Positions 33,101-41,764 of a DNA stretch of 64,000 nucleotides are shown piece by piece. Both the position numbers and the translations under genes were made by a program. The stretch comes from Pectinophora gossypiella. Its lineage: Eukaryota > Arthropoda > Insecta > Lepidoptera > Gelechiidae. The first letter of the stretch is position 1. Each line of letters opens with the position of its first letter. The stretch spans positions 1 to 64,000 of the forward strand of contig NW_026063258.1 in assembly GCF_024362695.1 (NCBI RefSeq), given 5' to 3'. A model generated the notes under the pieces. The model was not told where the DNA came from, did not search any database, and saw only the letters and a list, made by a program, of their open reading frames with translations.

Positions 33101-34535
33101 CTCTTTCCGTGCCAACTAGATCTGTATCAATATTGCTAAAGTCAAAATTAACCGCATCACAAGCATTAACTTGTTTACGTTCGGTAAATTGTATGGATTC
33201 GCAATTTATCTCTACATGAACACCCTCACTAAGTATATCGCGACCTACGAGTATATTTTCTGTCATTAAATCATCAGCAACTATATGAAATAGTATAGTC
33301 ATGGGGATATTTTGAATTTTTACTGGGCAAAGTATCTGTGTCCTACATTCAATATTATCCCCTCCAATTCCCGATAAGTACACTAAGTCGTTGCGCTCAG
33401 TACCCATTAGTTTTGCAGCTACAGTACTTCTAACCAGGGAGCAAGCCGACCCGCTGTCGAAAAGAAATGAAATTGTCTCACCCGCTGATGTAGATAGTGT
33501 ACCTCTTGGCAGTTTGCATTCACAGAAGTGAACCCCCTTCTTAGATGATTGTTCGATCCCGCTCCGCTTGTCGGGACAGGTTGTGCTGACGTGTCCCGGC
33601 TTCCCGCAGTTAAAACAGGTTACGTTCTTCTCTCTTTCCGGCAGTTTCGCCTTCGGGAGGCTGTCGCGTCTTTTGCGGCATTCTTCTATTTTATGTCCTC
33701 GATGTCCACAGTAATGACATGATCCGGAAAATGCGTGTCGCATGTCGCTGGTTCGGGCCCGTTTCGCATCCCCGTCATTACTTTCACCGTCGTCTTGCTT
33801 CCTTTTGAGAGAGATTCCTCCTAACACCCGGCAGAGTTGAGCTCGTGTCGTTATCACATTAGAGTTAAGTTCCCGACGTATCAAAGGATCGCGTTGGCAT
33901 AGGACGTAAATAGCAAACCCCGTAATGACCTCTTCCCCCATTTCAACCTTTGGCACTCGCTCAATCAAATGACAAAGACGTACGGCGGCCTCACAGGCAG
34001 TTTCTTTGTTGCCAATTTGAAACTTTATGATGTCATCGAAATAGTCCTGCATGAATTTTGGCTTGCTGAACTTGGCGATTAAGAGTTCCTTAATAGCAGG
34101 CCATTTTATATCAGACGTGTTTATCTTTGTAAGGCAGGTAGCTGCACGACCCTTGAGCGCTCGTGTAAGGGCTAGTAATAAGTCTGCGCCCTCTAACTGT
34201 CGACTAGTCACAATTATTTCAGTTATTTTGCACCAACCTTCGATATCCGCTTCGGTGTCATCAGGGTTAAAACTTATGAGGTGTGTGTTGCAACTCGACG
34301 CACTTGTTATAGAGGTCGAAGTAGCTTTTTGCATGGCGGAGGCACTCGTTGACAAAAATCGAGTGAAAAAGGCTTCCATTCCACTCCAAAAACTTTCTGG
34401 CTGATTTTGTACTGCTTTTGTAAACTGTACGGTGGGCGTCTCTGGCTGTCCACAGTCCATATTTTCCATCACATCGGACCCATTCGATCCCACTTCTGAT
34501 AAAGGCACCTCAGCCTTATCAGAGGGAGTCTCCAT
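30183..34535 (-). CDS. Gypsy-B Gag-Pol polyprotein, intact
   Basis: 1450 aa in one frame. Gag core about residues 85-245. Zinc knuckles CHYCGHRGHKIEEC (273-286) and CFNCGKPGHVSTTC (307-320). Protease FLFDSGSACSL with Asp360-Ser-Gly. RT with SPILLVKKKDG (~554), SCLDMASGYHQINV and catalytic YMDD (668-671). RNase H with LHTDAS (Asp817). Integrase zinc site His1031/His1036/Cys1066/Cys1069 and catalytic Asp1099, Asp1158 and Glu1194 (35 residues between the last two). The C-terminal tail is acidic and Ser-rich. Gag and Pol are fused without a frameshift. The ATG at 34535 lies 35 bases inside the 5' LTR; the next Met is residue 22. Confidence 0.93.
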   Translation of the reverse strand: METPSDKAEVPLSEVGSNGSDVMENMDCGQPETPTVQFTKAVQNQPESFWSGMEAFFTRFLSTSASAMQKATSTSITSASSCNTHLISFNPDDTEADIEGWCKITEIIVTSRQLEGADLLLALTRALKGRAATCLTKINTSDIKWPAIKELLIAKFSKPKFMQDYFDDIIKFQIGNKETACEAAVRLCHLIERVPKVEMGEEVITGFAIYVLCQRDPLIRRELNSNVITTRAQLCRVLGGISLKRKQDDGESNDGDAKRARTSDMRHAFSGSCHYCGHRGHKIEECRKRRDSLPKAKLPEREKNVTCFNCGKPGHVSTTCPDKRSGIEQSSKKGVHFCECKLPRGTLSTSAGETISFLFDSGSACSLVRSTVAAKLMGTERNDLVYLSGIGGDNIECRTQILCPVKIQNIPMTILFHIVADDLMTENILVGRDILSEGVHVEINCESIQFTERKQVNACDAVNFDFSNIDTDLVGTERDALILILKKYSNYFIDGVPTRRVSAGELKIDLVDPHKVVHRRPYRLSPAEKEIVRDKIQSLLEAGVIRESSSPFASPILLVKKKDGTDRMCVDFRELNANTRPERYPLPRIDEQIDRLNGAHFFSCLDMASGYHQINVHPESIEKTAFVTPEGQFEYLAMPFGLRNAASVYQRCINRALKTLKDTIVSAYMDDVLCFSENVAEGLQRLDAVLSALSEAGFSFNIQKCKFMKTEINYLGHVIRAGEVRPNPLKIQALVDAPVPSTATQIRQFLGLASYFRRFIPNFVNVAAPLYPLTKLKGPITWTDQHDEAHKKIVQTLTSAPVLTIFNPDAPIELHTDASANGYGAILIQRVNGAPHVVAYFSRRTTEVESRYHSYELETMAVVRAVENFRHYLYGQHFTVYTDCNSLKASKSKIDLSPRVHRWWAFLQAYDFDIIYKEGSSMSHADFLSRNPLPDIPTVAGDFECDDPNTSRKVVQFVELQDSWLKVEQQRDAEIQDIIEKHKNGELPEAIAHTYDVRDGVLYRRVNRNKTNSWLPIVPRSLIWTLISHVHTEIQHLGAEKTLDKIYEQYWFPQMSKHVRKFVGACIVCQASKGPSGAQQVRLHSIPKVAVPWHTIHIDLTGKLSGKSDRKEYVSVIIDAFTKYVLLEYTQSLDSACAVKALKKAVSLFGAPKRVISDEGRCYISAEFKAFCKEHHIELHLIATGAARANGQVERVMRTLKTLLTIIENDSSKVWRDELDDVQLALNITRSRVTGYTPTELMFGIQAQSLGLSRISHNTGETSRANLDSIRSDASLNIKKNAEVDKARFDQGKALVRRFIEGDYVFLKCSERNQTKLSPKFKGPFVIVKVLDNDRYELKSIDRSNRLYKYSHEHLRAVPRGYEGLVEISTSLITDEEAETADNVDDPTNPLDGDSDTLSISSEGTLSAGSDTLTASSVNQDFELIEQVAEVHHTGEYGSTKYDIFVYSVS
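34470..34500 (-). other. Probable Gypsy-B primer-binding site, inside gag
   Basis: On -, directly after the LTR end (GGTGCCTTT) comes ATCAGAAGTGGGATCGAA. TCAGAAGTGGGAT resembles the complement of a leucine-type tRNA 3' end (inference from known LTR elements). The same bases encode gag residues 12-18 (LSEVGSN), so primer site and coding sequence overlap. Confidence 0.5.
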
Positions 34536-34931
34536 GGTAGGGCGTGAGATTATGGGCCAAGAAGACCGTTATTTCACGAATAAAACACCTTTTGTCGTAA
34601 TCACATGTATAAATCGTCTATTAATTGTCTCAAACTTAATTTAACACTAAATAAACGTTTCACCGAGCACGTAGTTGTAAGCGTAACCGATTTCGTGACC
34701 GTCCGCACCGAAAGTCGTAAACCAACTGGCCATTGGCCCTCGCCAACGCTATGACGTCACCTCACGTCATTCGTTTGTCAGCCCCCCACTAGCGCTCGGT
34801 GCTACGTTCGGAAACTAAAACTATAAATCGTAGTTCCAATCGAAAATCATAGATGGCGCTAGGAACGCGCCGTCATCTATAAATCGTAGTTCCAATCGAA
34901 AATCATAGATGGCGCTAGGAACGCGCCGTCA
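34501..34931 (-). repeat. Gypsy-B 5' LTR
   Basis: 431 bp, paired with 29324-29754. It contains the two 56-bp tandem units at its start, and the gag start codon near its end. AATAT target duplication follows at 34932. Confidence 0.92.
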
Positions 34932-35167
34932 AATATTTTAAGTATTGAATGACTTGTTATTTAGCACCATATCCGCATGAACCTACATTTCACGTTAATG
35001 TGGCATTTGTAGAATTTGTCAATAATAGAATATGACATTTCCAGAATCTGTCTTTTGCAGAATAAGTCATTAATAGAATGTGGCGTTTTCAGATTTTGTC
35101 ATTTATAGAATTTGTCGTTTTAAGACTAGTGTGTCATTTCCAGAATATGGCATTTATCGACTAAACC

Positions 35168-35586
35168 GAAGAAATGATGTGTTTTGTTGTAGTCTCTGTA
35201 TCATCCATTATTGGGATTAACCCCACAGCAGTTTTTAAATCAAAGGTAGACATGGTTTTAGTTATGGTTTCGTCGCCTTCTTCTGCGCTTGAACCACTTG
35301 ACTCTAATTCCTCACTACAATTCTCACACAATTTCCGTATTTCCGTAAATACGTTCACCACCTTAGTTACTTCCTCTATATATAACTCTACGTGTTCTGA
35401 AGTTAAAGTATCTTGAACAGCTTTTTCGTACGCTTGAAATTGGATATATATGCGCGCTGCCTCATTAAATCTCTTTAAACTAGCCTTGTTACTTTTACTT
35501 CTTCTCTTTGGGCCTACTTTTACAAGATATTCTCTTATTTTAAACAATTGCTCATAATATTTTCTTATTTCTAAAATAGCTTCCAT
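35168..35586 (-). pseudogene. Gag N-terminal fragment of a third LTR element
   Basis: Frame from ATG 35586 (MEAILEIRKYYEQLFKIREY) with a Lys/Arg-rich patch, long charged helices, then an acidic segment and STFDLKTAVGLIPIMDDTE. The last motif is typical of Gag starts in Gypsy-type elements of the 412/mdg1 kind (family knowledge). Coding stops where the foldback terminus begins at 35167. The lineage call is tentative. Confidence 0.55.
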
Positions 35587-35949
35587 CTAATTATATCTAA
35601 TTCATTAAGTAATAAAATGTGTTTAGTTCTCACTATTTAATATTAATTTCGAAATATAATACTAGAAATACTATGATTATTTTTACCTATATTTTCGTTT
35701 GTCCATGTCCGTCCAGATTTTTACTACCAGATGCGTAGCTTGATATATAGTACACTATTCTATAAAGGTCATCCTTCAGTTCATGATAAAAAAAAACCTC
35801 GTTACAGTCCCATGTAGTCGTCACTTATATGGGATTGCCATACGGCAGTTATAACCGCACTTGTTTAACACACACTGAAAACGCACACGCACTTTGTATA
35901 CGCGCACTACGAACGCACGCGCCCTGGGTAGTTTCTCAGTATTAGGTAC

Positions 35950-36231
35950 TTAGATTCGACGGCTTTCTTGTTCTCGTTGCTCCTCTCTGCGCTGGAATGA
36001 TCTAAATCTTGCAAGCATGTGTCCACTCATCTGTTCCTGCATCCATTTTTCGTGGCATATTTTGTATAAGATATATACGACTATGACACTCAACAACACA
36101 CACATAAATATCGTCATGAAGCTGGTTCTCTCAAGATGTTCGCCGATGTTCCTCAAAACTGCATCATTATTACCTCCCGCCGAATTTTGAGCCAAAAACA
36201 CTTCCTCCTTTTCCACTCTTGATTGACACAT
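35950..36231 (-). CDS. Small single-pass membrane protein upstream of the gag fragment
   Basis: 93 aa from ATG 36231 (MCQSRVEKEEVFLAQ). Residues ~38-58 form a hydrophobic segment (TIFMCVLLSVIVVYILYKIC), followed by a charged Arg/Glu/Gln-rich tail (FQRREEQREQESRRI). It lies between the primer site and gag of the same element. No family recognised; it may be an accessory or leader ORF of the LTR element. Confidence 0.45.
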   Translation of the reverse strand: MCQSRVEKEEVFLAQNSAGGNNDAVLRNIGEHLERTSFMTIFMCVLLSVIVVYILYKICHEKWMQEQMSGHMLARFRSFQRREEQREQESRRI

Positions 36232-36338
36232 CCTGATTTATTTAGTTTATTTTTCCGTGGCGTTAATTTAAAATTAAAAAATGTATGTGCTTATTATGAT
36301 AAATTGCATAGAAACGTGATCCGCGCCGCGCACCCGAT

Positions 36339-36484
36339 CCATCCTGGCATGGTCGCCATGTGGAAAGGTGTGTTGTTAAGTAATTGAAAACACGTGTGGT
36401 CTTATTAACGTCTCGTTTATTACTAGAGCCAAGTACATACTAAATCGGTATCTTACTCTATAACTATAACTAAGTTACACCACT
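36339..36484 (-). repeat. LTR end and primer-binding site of the third LTR element
   Basis: On -, sequence 36484-36359 ends TTAACAACACACCTTTCCACA and is followed by TGGCGACCATGCCAGGATGG (36358-36339), a primer site resembling the arginine-tRNA type of 412/mdg1 and some BEL elements. This fixes the LTR end; its outer part is cut by the Helitron at ~36485. The gag fragment lies downstream on the same strand. Confidence 0.6.
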
Positions 36485-37349
36485 ACACACTCAAGTTAGA
36501 CGTTTGAAATTTGGCATGCAGGTACTTTAGTAAACTTAAAGCTTAGTTGCAACAGGATATTACAAAATTCCCACGGGAACGGTAGTTAGCGGGAAAAAAC
36601 ATTTGTATGAAAAAATCAAATCTAAATAAAAGGAGAAACTGACTGACTCAGTGACTGACATATATCAACGCATAGCCTGAACGGCTAAACGTAGGCATTT
36701 GAAATTTGGAAGGGACATAGCTTAGGTACCGTAGAGGTGCACTAAGAAAGGAATTCCCGGAATTCCCACGGCAACGGAAATTAGCGGGAAAATCTTTTTG
36801 TATGAAAAATCTAAACCGCTTAAGTTAGACGCTTGAAATTTGGCATGCAGGTACCTTAGTTAACTTAAAGCTTAGTTGCAACAGGATATTGCAAAATTCC
36901 CACGGAAACGGGAGTTAGTGGGAAAAAAACATTTGTATGAAAAAATCGAAACCGCGTAAGATAGATATTTTCAATTCAATTCAATTAAATTATTTATTGC
37001 ATTCCATGTAGTACAATAGGGTGTTACATAGGCATAGGAACTAAAACATGGACCCTATAGGGCACAGCAACGTTGAAGGGAAGAGAGGAAGTGTGTATTT
37101 AAATTAAAACTCAATGAACAATCAATTAAAAAAAAAAAACAATTCAATCAATTGATTCAATCTAGCACGCATGCATACCTTAGTAAATATAAAGTTTATT
37201 TTTGGCTGTATTTTGAAAAATGGGAGTTATTGGGAAAAAAAAATGTACTTATGAAAAAATCTAAACTGCATAAGTATGCACTCCCACACACACAAAGATC
37301 TCTCTCTTATATAACACGCCACGCGGACGAAGTCGCGGGCAAAAGCTAG
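36485..37349 (+). mobile_element. Helitron copy, 5'-truncated
   Basis: Contains two partial units of the Helitron minisatellite (CAAGTTAGACGTTTGAAATT, CATGCAGGTACTTTAG), an embedded AT-rich block (TCAATTCAATTCAATTAAAT, 36970-37145) and the terminus GCGGGCAAAAGCTAG ending 37349, followed by T. The same order occurs at the end of the Helitron at 54622-56652. The 5' TCTATACTTATAATAAATC end is missing. Confidence 0.85.
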
Positions 37350-37849
37350 TTTCTATAATATAATGTTACTGTTTTATAACATTATGGGAATACGTTCAAG
37401 TAGGAATCGTCAATCATAATTAAGGGACACTTTTTATGCGCGGTCAGTTTGTGTGAATTTATTTCAAACGACTTATAGTAGGTATTCGTTGTTGCAGTTT
37501 GAAACAAGACATTTACATCGATTCTGTCTCGATTAAAGTAGTTTGTGCACTTGTGGATGGTAATTATACGATTATTGCAGTATGGAAGAGGTAGTAAAAA
37601 CTCGACTGAAGTTACTCATAGATCATGTCGAGTCTCTTAGTCAATCTGCTCAAGACGCTTTACAGAAGTTGCAGGTTAACCAAATCTCGGAACATGATGT
37701 GCAATTTTTGGCGGCTTAGCTTAGACATCTATTGATCGTTTTCATTCCCCTCGGACCACGAAAGTGATTAGACGTGTCCTCCATAAATTTATAATTTTCA
37801 AGAAAAAAATACAAATTCTAAAATCATAAATTCATTTAGAAAAATAGGA
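37350..37849 (+). other. Unassigned stretch with one short ORF
   Basis: After the Helitron. An ATG at 37582 opens 45 codons (MEEVVKTRLKLLIDHVESLS, then Gln/Leu-rich, helical) up to TAG 37717. It is preceded by TACGATTATTGCAG, which looks like a splice acceptor. No family recognised; it may be the start of a decayed retroelement gag. Confidence 0.35.
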
Positions 37850-38816
37850 GTGCATAAAGTTGAAGAGTACCTACGTAACCCGCATACCTGGTGTATTGCC
37901 TCATCGTGTGAGTACATACCTACTGCACAATCACCACTATACCACCACACCTGTGATAACCGGCTACGAAGACAAATAGACTGTAAACCCGCACTACTAA
38001 GGAAGCTAATCAGAAGACGTGTGCGCTTTACAAATCAAAGTTACAACTACATTCGCACACTGCTACGGGCCAATAGAAAAGCAAAGGGTCAACATAAAAT
38101 TGACGGAAAGCAGGATCTTACGAGAATTATCGCTTTGTAATCAGTTTTGTTGACCTGTGAAACGCGGACGTACGGTAATATCTCTGTCGACCCATACGAT
38201 CCTAGTACTTTTTGTTGCAATTCCTCTAAAATGCCACTAAATAGAACGCCTCCGCCGCCGTCACCTGTTCCGACCTCCCCGCTGCCACCTACGGCAACGC
38301 TAACAAATGCTGCGTTGGACAACGTTACCTCCCCGTTACGACACTCGGAATCAGAACCTGATATGTCTAATAGGGTGGAGCGATTTCATTTTTTATTTTT
38401 TTTCGCTTCGGTATACCTGTAAAAAGTTGCTATTTCAGGTCAACATTAAGCACAAAAAAAATCAGTTGGCTTATGCTATGTTTCGAGGTGCCCCCATCGT
38501 CATAAAGTTTTGAAAAATTTAGGCAAATTATGAGTTTTGCCAATTTTTTTCAAAACATCGCAAACATTTTATAAAACACCTGAGCGACAGTTATTACTGG
38601 TAGAAACATGCGTGTTGAGACTCTAAGGAAGCGGGACGCGGGGGAGAGGTATTTCAGGAAATAACTCTCCTCCGCGTCTTCATACCCAAACACCGATCGA
38701 GTGACATTTAGTAATTTCGCGCGCTTACAGCAACTCATTTATTTGGCGTTCATTTATTTGCATCCTAAGTTGCATTCTAATGAATTACCACTGCGACATT
38801 TGTTATTACAATTAAG

Positions 38817-39541
38817 ATGGAAAAACCACAGGGCCGAAATGCTTTTCAGGTACCATTGGATCTTAATTACAAAATTGTTAAACAATGCCGATAGTCGCAT
38901 TCTCCTTTATACCCACAATATTACCTGAAATTACTAGGACAGAGCTGAGTACCGACCAAAAGTGTCTATACGATATTATGACCGCTATCAGTACTGGTAT
39001 ATTTACTTCTGATTTAGCTAATATAGAACCTGGACTTCTTAACCATTCTAGTTGGCTAACAACAGCTAATCGAATTCAAAGGTTGTATGCCACAAAAACT
39101 GACCCTGAAGAAAAATTAGTGGTATTAGCCACGTACGTAATGAAAGTTTATGGACCGATGTGATTTAAGTACAATGAAATGTACTTAATTCCTCGTGCAT
39201 CGACGGGGCTAAGCACCTGTGACCAACTATTAATCTTAGTCGCTATTTGAACTCCGGTATGAAGGCTATCATTGACAAAGTAATGCAACGAAATGGATAT
39301 TTCGGTCATCCAAAAAAATATCCTCATTGCCATGCTTGGCGATGACAGAGAGGCTATCCGAGATCTGGCATATCGAAAAATTATAAAAGCAAGATCACAG
39401 AATACTCGAAGACTTCGAAAATTGAAGGTGCCGGTGTTCAATTCCGATGCTAAAGTTTATACTGACATTATTTTGTGGCGTGACTGTGACATAACTGAGC
39501 CACCACTAACTTCAAATTTGTTTGATGAAACCTTGTAGGAA
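38817..39541 (+). pseudogene. Transposase-like gene of the 8-bp-TSD transposon, frameshifted
   Basis: ATG 38817 (MEKPQGRNAFQVPLDL) leads after a frameshift to LSTDQKCLYDIMTAISTGIF and PEEKLVVLATYVMKVYGPM (38885-39163). A second frameshift leads to ILIAMLGDDREAIRDLAYRK and VYTDIILWRDCDITEPPL (39293-39538). The segments read as pieces of one coding region. No DDE residues can be assigned with confidence and the family is unrecognised. Confidence 0.5.
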
Positions 39542-39591
39542 ATTGAAAAAATGTTTTTTATATGTTTATTTGTATGTCGTTTCCATATCTC

Positions 39592-40333
39592 GGGCGTATA
39601 GAGTCCCGGACTTTTTGAAGGCGTGCGTGGGGCCGAAGCCAACACGTAGAGACCCCTTAAGACAGTTTAATCTAAATGTGGTGTGACACCAACCGGCGAT
39701 TATCCCTGTATACACTATGGGAGTGCACCCAAAGACAATCCCCGGTTCGTGTAGGACTATTGCTGATTATGTGAACAAAGGGAACTGGGCTATTGGGTTG
39801 GAGGTTAGTGGACCGGGAAACTGAATATGGGGGACTATGGCGCCTGCTCGACCAATGTTGGTAAAAATGGATAAAATGAGCAGGCGGTGACTCGCCACTC
39901 ACTGGATGGGCTACCTATCTAGCCAACGTGACTGGACGGCAAGGCAGCAACATGGTTGTGAGCAGCTCAGGGTGTCGAGAGGTGTAAACCGCTTTTTGCG
40001 AGGCGGTTTACCCGCCTCACCAAATCGCGACTTATTCATCTTTCACTTCCACCCTGAGCTTATAGCTCTAACGCCCCACTCTGCCCAGCCAATGAAGGCA
40101 ATTCAGAGGTGAGAGTCCTGCGGCCCCCGCTGGGGTCCACTCCGGTCGGCCAGTGAAAGTAAGCCGGAGACGGAGGGCCTGACCGACTCTCGGGGGATCT
40201 CAGCTCCGCGGTGTCGTCACTCACCAACAGATCGCCACAAGCTGGCCTGCGGAGACTGACTGCACTGTTGAATTCACCAGGTTCGCTGATGAATTCACCA
40301 GGGGCGATGGGGGTCATCACATCCCTGCGCCTT
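39592..40333. other. GC-rich insert inside the DNA transposon
   Basis: Composition changes sharply from AT-rich to GC-rich at CGGGCGTATAGAGTCCCGGA and back after CATCACATCCCTGCGCC. It contains the hairpin-like AACCGCTTTTTGCGAGGCGGTT (39987-40008) and a repeated GAATTCACCAGG (40270 and 40291). No coding frame is convincing. It is possibly a 5' region of a site-specific LINE or a SINE-like insertion; not identified. Confidence 0.4.
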
Positions 40334-41764
40334 TATTATAATTATTAATAATATTTAAACTGTATTTTTAATGTTTCTGGATATTTTTTGTAATATATAA
40401 TTACATACATAAAAAAATGTTTTTCGTTTGTTTTCATCCCTGCTGGGGCACCTCAAAACGTTAAGATAATTGTGTGATATTTTCTATGTTTGTTTTGTAT
40501 ATAACAAGGCAAATTTTCATCGCTATGCCGTTGAAGAAAAAAAATTTTTTTTTTATTTCATATATTTTCGCTCCACCCTAATGTCTAATTTAATGGGAAA
40601 TATAACGGAACGTAAAAAAAGGAAACATGATGGGCAGAGTATAACTGATACACTGAAAGAAATGTTCAGAGCTTTTTCTTTGGATCAGGAAAACCGACTT
40701 TCCTCTATTCAGTCGGCTGTACACACTATAAAGGATCAGAACATGGAGCTTACAAAAAGTATGGAGATGATGTCAAATAAATACGATGAATTTTTATCCC
40801 GAATTTCTACCCTGGAAGAAAAAAGAAAGGAAGATAAGAAGTACATATGTGCTCTTGAAGAAAAGATTGAATTCTTAGAGAGAAAATCCCGGGCTGCTGG
40901 AATTGAGCTTTATGTCCCCAAAGTTAATGAGCAAAAATACGAATCCAAGGAGGAGCTTTGTAACGTTATAAGATCGGTGGGAAAGGTAGTTAACCTGAAT
41001 ATTCAAGACTCCGATATCAGAGACACCTTCAGGCCTTATGCAAAAGACTCTGTTAAACCCGTCTTTGCAGAGTTTTCCTCGGTCATTATGAAGGAAAAGT
41101 TGATCACCGCAGTCAAAAACTTTAACAAGAAAAAAAAGAAGGGAGAAAAGCTGAATACCGGACATCTTCACCTTGCAGTTCCTCTCCAGCCGGTTTACAT
41201 CTCAGAAGCTCTTACACAAAAAACTCAACGGCTCTTCTATCTAGCTAGGAAATTTGCTGAAACGAACAGCTTTGCATACTGCTGGACCTCGCGTGGTGTT
41301 ATTTATTTGCGCAAAAAGGAAAATGCTTCGCTGATCAAAGTCGTAGACGAAACGACACTTGAAGAAATTCGAAAGCAAGAATGACTATTTTTCGATATCT
41401 CTCACTACATATGGTTTTCATACGTGCATGCTGTACTTCTGATTTTTTGTAGTTTACTATCTTTGAATGTTTTTATTAACATAATACGTATTGTTTGTTA
41501 CACTACACAATCAAACCTATACACTTTCAAACACACACACTCCTACACTTCTGCCAACAAAATATATTCCTATTACACACTGCATTCACACGTACACACA
41601 AGAAGAGCTCCTTACTTCGAATTCACAAACTTTTTTAACAATGACTATGCTCCATACGTTAGTGTTAATTCTAATTCAACACGGAAGGCCTTTCTATATA
41701 CTATTATTCTTACTGAAAAATATAATGTGACGATTTTTGAAACCAGTTTGTTAAATTCGATGTT

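Larger units (their letters stand above)
29324..34931 (-). mobile_element. Gypsy-B: apparently intact Ty3/Gypsy retrotransposon
   Basis: Two 431-bp LTRs (29324-29754 and 34501-34931) show one visible difference (ACACATTTTG against ACACCTTTTG). The target duplication AATAT lies at 29319-29323 and 34932-34936. One uninterrupted gag-pol frame occupies 34535-30183. A tandem repeat block lies between pol and the 3' LTR. In element orientation the LTR starts TGACGGCGCG and ends GGTGCCTTT, so it lacks the usual CA end, and no clear polypurine tract precedes the 3' LTR. Near-identical LTRs and an intact frame point to a young, possibly competent copy. Confidence 0.92.
28148..35167. mobile_element. 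Foldback element with mirrored SINEs, split by Gypsy-B
   Basis: Terminus GGTTTAGTCGATAAATGCC at 28148 and its inverse GGCATTTATCGACTAAACC ending 35167. The arms (28148-28740 on the left; 28935-29323 plus 34932-35167 on the right) are inverse copies with few changes. The outer ~230 bp consist of degenerate units such as AAATTCTATAAATGACA. The inner part of each arm holds the same tRNA-derived SINE. The loop is ~195 bp. Gypsy-B sits in the right arm with a 5-bp duplication AATAT. No transposase is present. The left flank is BEL-2 pol and the right flank a different LTR element, with no target duplication. Confidence 0.8.
38371..40580 (+). mobile_element. DNA transposon, 13-bp TIR, 8-bp target duplication
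   Basis: TIRs TAGGGTGGAGCGA (38371-38383) and TCGCTCCACCCTA (40568-40580), flanked by ATGTCTAA on both sides (38363-38370, 40581-40588). Both ends carry a subterminal GAGGTGCCCC motif (38484 and, inverted, 40445). An 8-bp duplication is typical of hAT and P superfamilies, but I cannot place the transposase-like protein in either. It is decayed and holds a GC-rich insert at 39592-40333. Confidence 0.85.
38231..41384 (+). pseudogene. LINE-2 ORF1, split by a DNA transposon
   Basis: Starts MPLNRTPPPPSPVPTSPLPP at 38231 and reaches SESEPDMS at the target site ATGTCTAA (38363-38370). It resumes after the transposon with NLMGNITERKKRKHDG at 40586 and runs to 41384. The second part has a Gln/Leu/Lys coiled coil (about 40660-40890) and a C-terminal nucleic acid-binding-like domain (VGKVVNLNIQDSDIRDTFRP). 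One copy of the 8-bp duplication restores the frame, so ORF1 was open when the transposon entered. ORF1 proteins bind LINE RNA. Confidence 0.8.

Noticed and set aside
30811..34644. Several open frames on + opposite Gypsy-B
   Set aside because: Shadows of an intact 1450-codon frame; no motifs.
38089..38322. Gly/Val-rich frame on -
   Set aside because: Shadow of the Pro-rich start of LINE-2 ORF1.
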